From NCBI GenBank assembly GCA_021186555.1, contig JAJKFL010000427.1:21687238-21751237 (forward strand): DNA of 64,000 nucleotides, given 5' to 3'. The position numbers and the translations under genes are program-made. This document shows positions 34,501 to 46,500 of the stretch, piece after piece. How positions within the stretch are numbered: position 1 is the first letter of the stretch; every line of letters begins with the position of its first letter. Source of the stretch: Reticulitermes speratus (taxonomy: Eukaryota > Arthropoda > Insecta > Blattodea > Rhinotermitidae). The notes under the pieces were generated by a model, which did no database searches, was not told where the DNA came from, and saw only the letters and a list, made by a program, of their open reading frames with translations.

Positions 34501-37500
34501 ACATCACATACTATAGCATAAGCCACTCCGAATGTACGGCATAAAATCATTTAGGTTATAACAGCATAATGACGGTTGACTCGTTCAATCAAGATGGCAT
34601 ACGCTGTTAATACACAGATTTCATTTTTCAGCTTAAACGAGCAGCAAATAAAAACATTGGTCTAATGATAGGAATTAGGTTGGGAGGTGACTTAGTGGCT
34701 AAAGTAGGCAAGGAGGAGAAGACGTGACTCAGCATAGCGAAGGACAAAACAGATACATCGCAGACAAGAGGATACAAGAAACAGAATGCACAGAAACAAC
34801 ACAATGAATTTGATACAAGGACAAAACGCGACTCAGCGCAGTGAAGTGTGACACGTATGTGATAAAACCTGAGACAACGCACTAAAAAATGTCAGTGAAG
34901 TCAAGACGTTAATCAACGCACGAAAAAATAAAAAAGACGCGGTGGTGTACGTAGCTACGATTTTGACGCCCAGGGCGAGTAATTACTATGGTCGCCCCCT
35001 AACAGAAATTATGCGCTTCAAAAACATCACAATTATTTATTGAATTTCCATTTACTTTATCTCAACAACTTAAATTTTTTGAGCGCAAAATCACTTTTTT
35101 TTTTCATTTAAAATATTCATTTTTGCCGCCCCTTGGACTCTGCTGCCTGGGGCGACCCCACCAGTCGCCAACCACCCCCCCCCTTCCGAGCTACGCCCCT
35201 AACAAGATGCTTCTCAGCAAAGTAAGGTGTAAGTGGCAAGACAGTTCACTGTAGTGTGCACAACACAAAATAAAGTTCCGGTCAAGAGGCTCTTCACTGG
35301 GGAAGATGCTGGCGAGGACACAAGGGTAAGACGCGACCCAACGCACTGAACGGGATGCGAGACGGACAGGAAGCGACACAGTGCAATGGACTGGACATGA
35401 GAAAGAATATAGCGCACTTAACTCGTCTAATAATACAGGACAACGACGGATTTAAGAGTCGACATCTGGATTAGTATTGGGAAATGACAAGTGGCAGCCA
35501 AATTAAAAAAAAAACGCGTCGACATGTATCGCTCACTAGGTCAAAAGATATTTATTTCCAACTAATTACACATCTGTTGGTTAACGTGTCTATTATTACT
35601 TCTCCCACATGTTTCGGCTAATAATAGTAGCCATCCTCAGGGAGATTGTCGGCACAAAGGAGCATCCCTGAGGATGGCTACTGTTATTAGCCGAAACATG
35701 TGGGAGAATTAATAATGTACATGTTAACCAACAGATGTGCAATTAGTTGAAAAGAATATATTCTTACATATATCTATTGCACGGAAGATGTATAATATGA
35801 AAAATCGCTAACTAGATTTTCCTAGAAAAGACCAAGTTGATTAGTTGAGACCTATCAACTGAGTCGCTTGAGATGTCGGAACTTGCATGACGGAAATGTG
35901 ACCTATCATTATTCTTACTGTCAAAATTTAAGCAGTCATGATCCTGTTGTAATTTTGAGCAGTAATACAAAATGCTGGAAATTAGGCCGTTAATTTAGTC
36001 AGTAACCAAGCAGCTCATAAAATTATCCAGAAGCTGTGTTCTATCCTACGTTGTCTAGGACAGTATTTATGTTCTTGGGCAAGAAGAATTTCTGTCGTGG
36101 ATTTTTTCCCCCTAACGGCTCGTAAATTTTTTAAACATCTGATTTATGTAGTTGCGAGGAACCAAAAATTGTCTAAACGCTAAAAACGAAATCCCATGAC
36201 CGTTTTCACTGACATGAGATCATTGTGAGTTTCCTTTTTGGCGTTGTTGGCTACTTTTAAATACTTACAATCTTCCAGATGTATTGCACGCAAATGATTT
36301 TGCAAGTTCGCTTTTAATTTAATGTTATGCACCCTGTTACCTTATACGTGACTACAAACAGGCACTTGTTTACCTTCAGCACAACTTTATTGTACTAAAG
36401 TTAGTCATATTACTAAGGCAACATGTTTCAACCAATCATTGTCATCTTCAGGTTATCCAGTATCTTATTTTACACACATAATTTCACATACAAAAGGCTA
36501 AGTCAGTAATATTAAATTTAACGAATATTAAAATCTCAATACATATCAGAAAATGTATTATACTTATTACTTGAATAATTTATTACAATAATATAACATC
36601 CATATCAACTGATATGCCTAATTCCTACGTAACACACATCACCACGAACTAAAGGAATCCTTCAGAGAAGATTATAATATAATTTTAAAACTCCTTAATA
36701 TTGATATAGAGATTTTAACAACATAGCTAATATGTCACACTTTATTAACAACATAGCTAATATGTCACACTTTATTAACAACATAGCTCATATGTCAACT
36801 TTATTAACAATATAGCTAATATGTCACACTTTATTAACAACATAGCTAATATGTCACACTTTATTAACAACATAGCTAATATGTCACACTTTATTAACAA
36901 CATAGCTAATATGTCACACTTTATTAACAATATAGCTAATATGTCACACTTTTTAACAACATAGCTAATATGTCACACTTTATTAACAACATAGCTAATA
37001 TGTCACACTTTATTAACAACATAGCTAATATGTCACCCTTTATTAACAACATAGCTAATATGTCACACTTTATTAACAACATAGCTAATATGTCACACTT
37101 TATTAACAACATAGCTAATATGTCACACTTTATTAACAACATAGCTAATATGTCACACTTTATTAACATAGCTAATATGCCAACTTTATTAACAACATAG
37201 CTAATATGTCACACTTTATTAACAACATAGCTAATATGTCACACTTTATTAACAACATAGCTAATATGTCACACTTTATTAACAACATAGCTAATATGTC
37301 ACACTTTATTAACAATATAGCTAATATGTCACACTTTATTAACAACATAGCTAATATGTCACACTTTATTAACAACATAGCTAATATGTCACACTTTATT
37401 AACAACATAGCTAATATGTCACACTTTATTAACAACATAGCTAATGTCACACTTTATTAACAACATAGCTAATATGTCACACTTTATTAACAACATAGCT

Positions 37501-40500
37501 AATATGTCACACTTTATTAACAACCTCTGTTAGTAGCAATAAAATGCCCAGCAACATGTACTGTATCAACTGTAAGACTGAGATCTCAGTATGTTTAACA
37601 ATACGATAAAGCAATTGTTATATTTCCAATTTTATGATACTGAATGGCCTGAAGATGAACATGATTGGTCGAAATATTTTGCCTTATTAAAATGACTAAA
37701 TTTAGTATCAATAAAGCTGTGTTCAAGGTAAACAAGTGCTTATTGTAGTTCGCTTTTAATTGTGATATATTGAGCAGTAACTCACATGGAGCAATCCAGC
37801 TTCCTAACTTCCATACTCCAGTGTAACTCAATACACCAAGCCCTTGTTTTACGGTCTAGTTGTGTTCTAAAAATTGGGCGTAAATAGAAAAGGCTTAAAT
37901 AAAAAATGATATTCCCATAAGAAATAATGGAATAGGTAGGGGTTAGCGTAATAGCGTGCAGCCAGCCAAAGGATGTTAAACCGAAAATGACAGAGGCCAA
38001 ATTAAAAAGTGGTGTATACTGGCAAGAGGCGTTAAAGCAAAAATGCGTAAAAGAAGTGGGGCGTAAAACAAGGGCTACGTGTACTAGACTGCGATCATTA
38101 GCCATCCATAGTCATCAGTACTGAAGAAGTTAACTAAAGCATCTGTCTCGTATACTGGAGATGACCGTTCCAAAGCTCGGTCCGTGTCCCAGTTGCCCCT
38201 TAGTGATGGTTTCAGTGGTTTCCGTAACACAACGCATCGTGGTTCTCTCATCACGCTTCATGCAAACCTCTGAAGATGATAAAGCGTCATTATATAGCAC
38301 ACGATCCATCCGATACGAAGGACTCACCGAATTAAGTCAAGTTCATTATACTGATACACTCAACATGGTCAAACTCGGGGTCATTTTAGGCGCGTTTGCA
38401 CAGTCGATAAAGGCGCCTTTTAGCTTCGTCATTCTGTCCATGTGTCTGTCTGTCTGTCGGTTCCCAATGGACGGATTTTCATGACATTTTATGTTGGAGA
38501 CTTTTATTAAAATCTGTCGAGAAACGCCCAATTTTATTAAAATCGGACAAAAATATTTAGTAGCCACACAACAGTACTAGAATAGAATAGAATAGAATAC
38601 ATAATGGGTCGAGCCCTTTTCGGTTCCGATGCACTTAGGCCTTTGACAGGCCCTTTGTGCCCTTAAGCTAAAAACAAAGTCATGGAAGCCCTGTCCCTTT
38701 AATAAAGTTCCAAATTGTCCCCAGACTTAATTTCTGACATCCTCAGGGTCCAAGGGAAAGGAACCCAGATAGGTATGTCTGAGTGTTGCCAAAGCCTCAC
38801 ACTCACACTAAACACGAGTTGAGGTCTCCTCCTCTGCCCCACACCTCCTACACAATGGACTGTCTGTCAGTCCCATTATGTAGAGGTGTTTTCTCAGGGT
38901 TTTATGTCCGGTAAAAAGGCCACTAACTACCCTGGATTGCGTCCTATTAAAGGACAATAGCCTAGTCTTAGCAGCAAGACTAGGGCCCGAGATCAATTCT
39001 CGAGCCTGTCTCTGAGTGCTGGTAAGAATTTGCCAAAGTGTCATGTGCTGGTTAACAAGCCAACAATTGATCTTTATATTCTGCCTCGAGATCCCCAGGG
39101 CGGCTCTGGTCCAACTTACTGGGGAACAGAACCCTCCCTTGCGAATTCATCGGCAGTTTCATTTCCACGTATTCCAGAATGTCCGGGGACCCAAAAGATC
39201 CCCACAGAGTGGTAGATGGAGATATCATTCAACGGTAGTACTAATGAGAATACATTGTTGCGTTTCGATGGCAACAATGGTTATGCAAACACGCTGCAAT
39301 GTTACGTTATAGTACATTGCCTATTTGTTAAAATGATAATTACACAGATGTTCTGAATTACTGTTTATTTATGAGGATTCAGAATCATCATTATTATCAT
39401 CATTATCACCCTTAACCTGACAGTAAAAATAATATGAAACTACAGAAATAAGACTTTTCTACGGAAGCTAACGAGAAGTGGAGACAGACGAAGGCGAAGT
39501 ATTTTTTATTGCTGAATCATTTAGTTGGAAATTTGTTGATCAACTTACCGGTAATTTCACTTTCTTTCTGACACAAGAGACGAAACGTCGCTGTGGCTTC
39601 TTCTTGAATGTGTTTGGTCTCTCGCTGCCCCAGTACTTGGACTGCCAGCTGTTTCCAGAGTCTCCAGACCCTGATAAATGTGTGGGACATCGGGAATTCA
39701 TTGATGCGAAGATACGAGCTCAGAAACCAGGTGAGTCCTTCCGACTGAAATTCGACATTAAGTTCCAGCTTTATCAGATGAGATGATTCTCATAGATAGT
39801 ATTGACGCCAGTCAGTTTTAATCTTCTGTCTACCTTAGTGTAGTGACCAGGTTACGGACTAGGGGACCACCCACAAACCACGCAGCTAAAAGTTCGAAAG
39901 GTCAGACAAGGGGTAGAGAAATATTTCAGAGCTTTTCCGATTGCACAATATTTTTGACAAGGGTGGGAGGGGCTGACCCTGAGGTTACGTATAATTTATG
40001 TTTGATTTAAAAAGAGTGTTATGTAAATCATGTCAAAATCTCCGAGCTTATATCTAGTTATGTTGCAGGGGAAAAATAAAACTAACAGAAGAAAATAGTT
40101 ACATATTCGTAAATTTATGTTACAGTCTTAAATATTCCAATGTACTAGTCATCAGCTGATTTCAGTGGCTGATTTTGCCTGAAGCGTAAATCACGTAAAA
40201 CCTTCATATCATCTTGTCTACAAAATCTGTGTTTTACAAATTTTGCTTTGGAGGGGGGGGGGGCAGCCGGGCTGCAGCACCCCCCCCCCCTTTGGGTGCG
40301 CCAATGGGGTTTTAGACAAGTTTCTGTATTTCAGTGTCATCCATAAATTGGTTCCAGAACTTTCCTACGTTTCGGAGGAACGTTCTATCTTTGTCTTCAG
40401 TAACTGGATTTGGTTTAGCTGGATGCTCAAATTATTTCGATTAGGAACTTGTCGTTGATGTAGGAAGGCTGCATTCAGCATGCACAGGAACTTGTCGATC

Positions 40501-43500
40501 GTGTAGGAAGGCTGCATTCAGCATGCACAGGAACTTGTCGATCGTGTAGGAAGGCTGCATTCAGCATGCACAGGAACTTGTCGATCGTGTAGGAAGGCTG
40601 CATTCAGCATGCACAGGAACTTGTCGGTCATGTAGGAAGGCTGCATTCAGCATGCACAGGAACTTGTCGATCATGTAGGAAGGCTGCATTCAGCATGCAC
40701 AGGAACTTGTCGATCGTGTAGGAAGGTTGCATTCAGCATGCACAGGAACTTGTCGATCGTGTAGGAAGGCTGCATTCAGCATGCACAGGAACTTGTCGGT
40801 CATGTAGGAAGGCTGCATTCAGCATGCACAGGAACTTGTCGGTCATGTAGGAAGGCTGCATTCAGCATGCACAGGAACTTGTCGGTCATGTAGGAAGGCT
40901 GCATTCAGCATGCACCTGAACCAAATTCTGTCAACCTGGAGATGGAGGCAGTTTTGTCTCAAAATATTAATCACTCACACTTTTTCTGTATTAGTGTGAT
41001 TTCTTTCTGTGGGAGTTTATGAAAAATAATGTTGACAGCAAATTATTCATGTCTTAACCTACACAACTCAAGAATTGAAGTAACAATTTTCAGCAACAGT
41101 CATGAGCGTTAATGAACACAAACGGAGGTGAGTACCATTAGTGCTGGATTTCCAAATGCAGATTTTGTATTCCAGCAGAACACACATGCTGGCTCTTTTC
41201 ACTTCAGTTTCCCCCTACCAGGACTGTTTATTTCATTCATAGTAAATACATTTATGAGGATTCAGGTCTTCTGGGATGTGCCGCTGTGTTAATCGGGGAG
41301 TGGTTCAAGGAAAAAGCAGTCCAAAATCCAAATGATGAAGGAAATATATGCTTTTGAAACATCAACAACCACTCACCCAACAACACAGTGTCATATCCTA
41401 CAAGAACTGAATCCTCAGCAACGCCACTGTGAGAACCTTAATTCTTGCAAAAACACTTACCGTATTTACTCGAATGCACGACGAGGTTTTTCCCTTAAGT
41501 TTGGTGCTTAAATATGTGAAGTCGTCTTAAATTCGCGTATGAAGCGCCAAACCGGATCGCTTTGCACGGAACATGCGGAGTCAAAAAAAGCCCCGCATCG
41601 CCAAATCGTCAAGTATAAACAATAGCGTGAACAGAGCACAAGTGAAGTTAACTAGCACGATCTTCATTTTTGGAGCTTTATCCATCGAACGACGCTTAGA
41701 AAGTCGCCACCGTTTTCAGGCAAAGAAGTCCCTAACCTCGGCGGACCCCTTAGATCAAGTTATTCACAGTCACTGTGTATCCTAGACACAGTAACTTGTT
41801 AAGATATGCACCTGAGAACAGATCTAGTCCAAGGGTAGTAGCAGGGAAATCTCTATTGAAAAATTAAAAATTAACTACAACACTCAAACATAAACCAATC
41901 CACAAATTAAAAACCATAAAGAGAACCATGAACGCAGGCTGATCAGACCATAGACACAACACAAACAAAATCCAGAAAACGGGTATTTAAAATTCTTAAC
42001 ACAACTAACACCATCTGTGGAGAAAAATTTAAATCTTTATGGTTTCAAGTACGTTTATAAACAAAGAAATATAAATGCATTATTTAGTCACTGTGGATCA
42101 TAACGGCATGACAGCACATCTCACCAGAAGTGATTGTGAAGTGGTTTAAGAAGTGCTGTATATCCAGTGCAGTGTTGAGACTGATGATGGTATGCTGTGG
42201 AATAACAGTGAAGAGGTTAGGAATGTTAGGAGTGAGTGTGAGGAAGATGAAGGCACTGACTGTGAAGATGGAGACAGTGACACTGATTGGATAAGGTAGA
42301 TAGAATCTGACATGCATTGTGTATTAAGTGTATGAAATTAATAGTAAAATATTTTTTCTTAGCACACTTTTATTTTTGGGGGTTGTCTTATATTTGGATA
42401 CATACATTTTCCCCAGGTAAACGTGTTTTATTTGGGAGATTGCCATAGATTAGAGTCGTCTTGGCTTCGAGTAAATGCGGTATGTTTCTCATGTATTTTA
42501 CTTAACATACAGTTAAAACTGAGTCACCCTTTCAAAAATGCTCAAAAAAGTTTAAAATGTTACTTCTCTTACCACATTTCTTTTATTTATTTTTGTCTGG
42601 TTTATATAGCAGCACAGTAGAATTCCAAAGAGTTTTGCCAGTCCTGAAAACTCAAAAAAGATATTATGCAATTAAAATCATTGCTGTTATTTGTAACATG
42701 CTTGCCATTTCTTACTTGTAATTACTTTAACCATTATTCTGTTTTAGTTTGCAAAACAGGCTTCCAGTGTGACACTCGACGCTGCATCCCTGCTGAATGG
42801 CGGTGTGATGGACATGTGGACTGCAAGGACCTATCAGATGAGCTAAACTGTGAGCAGTGTGCTAAAGGTAACACAGCAATATGATTGATGTGTTCAGGTG
42901 TCCTTGAAGGATTCAAGAATAAAAGGAGTGACAAGAAAGGAACATTAATATCACATTTTTTTAATATTGCTTTCACCATGCATTTTTCACAATATTCAGT
43001 TTTACCAACAAAATGCAACACACAAAAAACTACTTTTTTATAGTTTTATTAGTATTGATGTATACCCCTACACGTGTTTCAGTCCTTCGACCATCTTCAG
43101 GGGATTGATAAGCTACTACACTTCAACTTGCATGTTAGAAGTGTTCAAAGAGCACCCTTGTCTCAGTAGTAAATTTTAAAAACATTTGAGTTTGTAAAAT
43201 TTTTTGTAAAACTGTAAAAACTTATAATTTATCTTATAAGTTAAAGTCACAATTTAAAATATTTAAAATGTTTAAATTAGCGGTGTTGGTCACTTGTGCA
43301 CGGAATCGTGGTATTGTTTTTGTTGTTAATTGTAGGCGTGTTGCTTCGCTGAATTCAGCCCATACCACTCCATACGACAACACTGTGAAATATGAAATAC
43401 AAAATTTATAACCCTTTAGAATTGGCTCCGTGTGTGATTTATTTATACATATCAGGACCTAACGTTGTTAAATACTGTGGATTTAAATCACAAGACATCA

Positions 43501-46500
43501 GTTATTGGCGCCACATGTGGGTATTTAAGTGGCCTGCTGCTGCTGCTACTCATGAAGTGGCCTCTAAATCTGCACTGTGGCTCTTATGACCCGCCATTTT
43601 CATAGACTATTGGCACATGCACTTGGAAATCAGAGAACAGAAGGTCAAGTAAAGTTGTCCCTGTGCGCACTATGAAGGCATATGGGGGAGTTGAATTATA
43701 ACTATCATCATTTTTAACTTGGGATTAGGTGGAGGTAAGAGGTCAGCTTAACACCCCAGACACTTTAAGCTCAGGGAAAGAATCCCTGCTACCTGCTGAA
43801 TAAGAGGCTGGTTGGGCCCCAGAGCCAATTGGGACACAATGGAGAAAAGAAAAGTCTCTTTCGCTTGATTTTAGGCTTCCGCCGCGATATTGATGAGATC
43901 TGCGCTCTTCTGGGATATTAAGTGGCATCGTGTGGTAATTGTTTATCAACGTTTCGGGACAACGTATCGTATCGAGGACCCTTAAAGATGGGACCGATAC
44001 GTTGTCCCGAAACGTCGGTAAACAATTACCACACGACGCCATGTAATATCCCATATTAAGTGCAGATTTCCCTTTCCAGAATTGAGCCATGATTCTTCTG
44101 TCATCCAGCCCATAGCTTAGCCATTTTACTCACTGAACTATCGCGGCTCCAGTCATAGAACAGAGACACAAAAACATTATACATTAACAGTAAATAAGAC
44201 AGAAGGGCACCGTCTGCAGTTTGTAACTAGCTAAAATAAAACACCAGGGGCTACTGAAGTCAGTTGTGGGCAATACGTTATTGCCAAGTATGAATGGCCA
44301 TCACCTGCCATGAGTCACACTAGACATTCCCACACAAAGAGTATGGCTATAGGCTGGACAACCAATCAATCATGGTTTGATTCCTGGCATGGGCAAAAAA
44401 TGTTTCTCTTCTGCAAAACATACAGACTGGCTCTGGGGCCCACCCAGCCTTCTATTCAGTGGGTATCAGGGGGTAAAGCAGAAAAGGCGTGAGGCTGACC
44501 CCCCCACCTCCACCTGGTGCCAAGGTTTCGGATGAGTGGAGCTATACCTTCACTCTGACATATACCTTCAATGACTGTATATGGACAACTTCACCTCTAC
44601 AAACGAAAAATTTCCAGAATGTTTCATTGAATATTATGTTTTGTGTGTATTCACTTATAGTCCCCCATTTAATGCGATCACATGCCTTGACAAACATGTA
44701 AGAGATGTGTTCTTGCAGGCATGATCTACTGTGGAGAGAAGAGCTGTATGGCTCGAAGCCAGATGTGTAATGGAGTTGAGGACTGTCCATGGGGCCAGGA
44801 TGAACGGAATTGCTGTAAGTTGCTTCCCTACAGTAGACTTTTCCATGTATTTATGGGTCAGTCCACAGGGCCACAATGAACGGAATTCCTGTTAGTTTCT
44901 GCACTACACTAGATTTTTCCAAATATTTATGGGTTAGTAACATATATTGCAGCTCTTTCATTGGGGAAACACCTCAATGTTCTTCCATGCAAATGCCTGT
45001 CCAGTTTCCACAAACATGACATGACTGCTTCAGCTCCTATATTCTCATTTCACCATTCAAGATTTTTTCATAATTCTTGCAGAAAATGTATGACTGACCA
45101 GATTGTAGGTGATGTGTTCTGTGATATTTGGTGACTGGTGATACATCAATTGCAACCACAACACTAGCCGTATTATTATGACAGCGTGTTTTAATACTTC
45201 AGAAATAGAGAGACTTGCTTACAGTGTAAGAAACATGGACGAGACCAGTTAAGTTTCTTCTTCAACTAACTAAGTTTTGGTTGTAACTTGAAGGACATGC
45301 AGTTATATAATGTAATTACTGTACCTACATTCCATTGACATGGAGCCCTTGAGGTGTATTTTATCTGTAAACATTTCAACACAGTAGAGTTGTGCTTCAT
45401 AGATTATTTAATTATGCTCCTAATATATCAAAATGGTATATAATATTAAACAAGAGATGCAAGTTAGCTGGGAGGTAGTTAATGCCATCTTCAGACACTG
45501 AAATGCAGTAATGAGCCCCATTTACTTCTATGGAATGTGTTAACTGCACAAACTCATGTCGTAAATAACTTCTATATAAACATCATAGACTTTGTCTGAG
45601 TTGGGGATGAATAGACGTTTCTGCTTTTGCAGTTTATTATAAACCACCTGTATGTATTGTTAGGCAACCAGGCATATGCAATTAGGGGTGATGCACCTGC
45701 ACCATTGTATTGAACTGTACAGTGAGTGTTGTGGTTGGTTATCAGTTTTAGCCAGTAACAGTGTGATGACATTGAATGTATTTCCTGTTACAATTTCCTC
45801 TGTAAAATAGCATAATCAGAATGTACATTATATAAAATTTGGGTGAGACTGCTACCTTCTTTACTGCGTTGTATGGGGGGGGGGGGGGGGGGCGTTGAGA
45901 TTATTTGTTGCTCGATTGACACATATTGTTGCATCTCTATACTTACCTGAATCCTTTGCAACATATAAAAGCAAGGTTCCTCTTTTTCTTTAAATGGTAC
46001 ATAGTTTATAAAAACTGACCCTAACAAATGCTTTTGTATTCCAGTAATTGTTGACCACTAAATGTGTTTCTTTATTAAATTTTCACAATTTCTCCAAAGT
46101 TTTTTTTAAGGCAATGTATATATTTTAAGTTTCACTTGTTATAAGATAACATACATGTGTAGCAGCATTAGACTGACTTCTTTCTTTTGAACTCAGTATT
46201 TTTAAGTACACTATTTTATGATTCTAATATTATACAGCATTAGTGCTAGATGGAAGAATATGTAAGGAGCACTGATGGAATTAGTACACTAACAGTGCAC
46301 AACTGAAGTACTTGGAGAAGAACATTTCCCAGTGCCACTTTGTCCAACAGAAATCCCACGTGGACTGGCCTGGGTTTGAACCTGGTCCTCTGACCTGAAA
46401 GGCCAGCAACTAACCATCTGAGCCATGGCATGACCTTTCACTGTTAATTTCATTTTCCTATTAAATATTAATTAAATCAAATCACAATAATGACAGTTTT

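Larger units (their letters stand above)
35547..35763. mobile_element. Foldback element with paired hammerhead modules
   Basis: Inverted arms of about 90 bases (CTAATTACACATCTGTTGGTT and its near complement). Each arm contains a hammerhead-like module: minus at 35601-35645 and plus at 35660-35706. The centre is about 20 bases. Confidence 0.8.
36320..37746. mobile_element. Composite foldback with internal 30-bp satellite and 15-bp target duplication
   Basis: AGTTCGCTTTTAATT occurs at 36305-36319 and 37747-37761, a 15-bp direct repeat. Just inside, GGCACTTGTTTACC (36361) is inverted relative to GGTAAACAAGTGC (about 37727). Hammerhead-like cores lie in both arms (minus at 36412-36460 and plus at 37640-37690). 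The centre is the 30-bp tandem array. Confidence 0.72.

Noticed and set aside
36936-37460. Open frames of [10 protein letters not shown]-type and [10 protein letters not shown]-type repeats
   Set aside because: Products of the 30-bp satellite read on either strand.
36714-37526. CRISPR-like regular spacing
   Set aside because: Units are contiguous with no unique spacers; this is a tandem satellite in an animal genome.
38255-38300. CTGAAGATGATAAAGC on the plus strand as a hammerhead
   Set aside because: Only the CUGAAGA box is present; stem II and GAAAC are missing.
45480-45515. CTGAAGATGGC on the minus strand as another hammerhead
   Set aside because: No second arm and no GAAAC box within reach.
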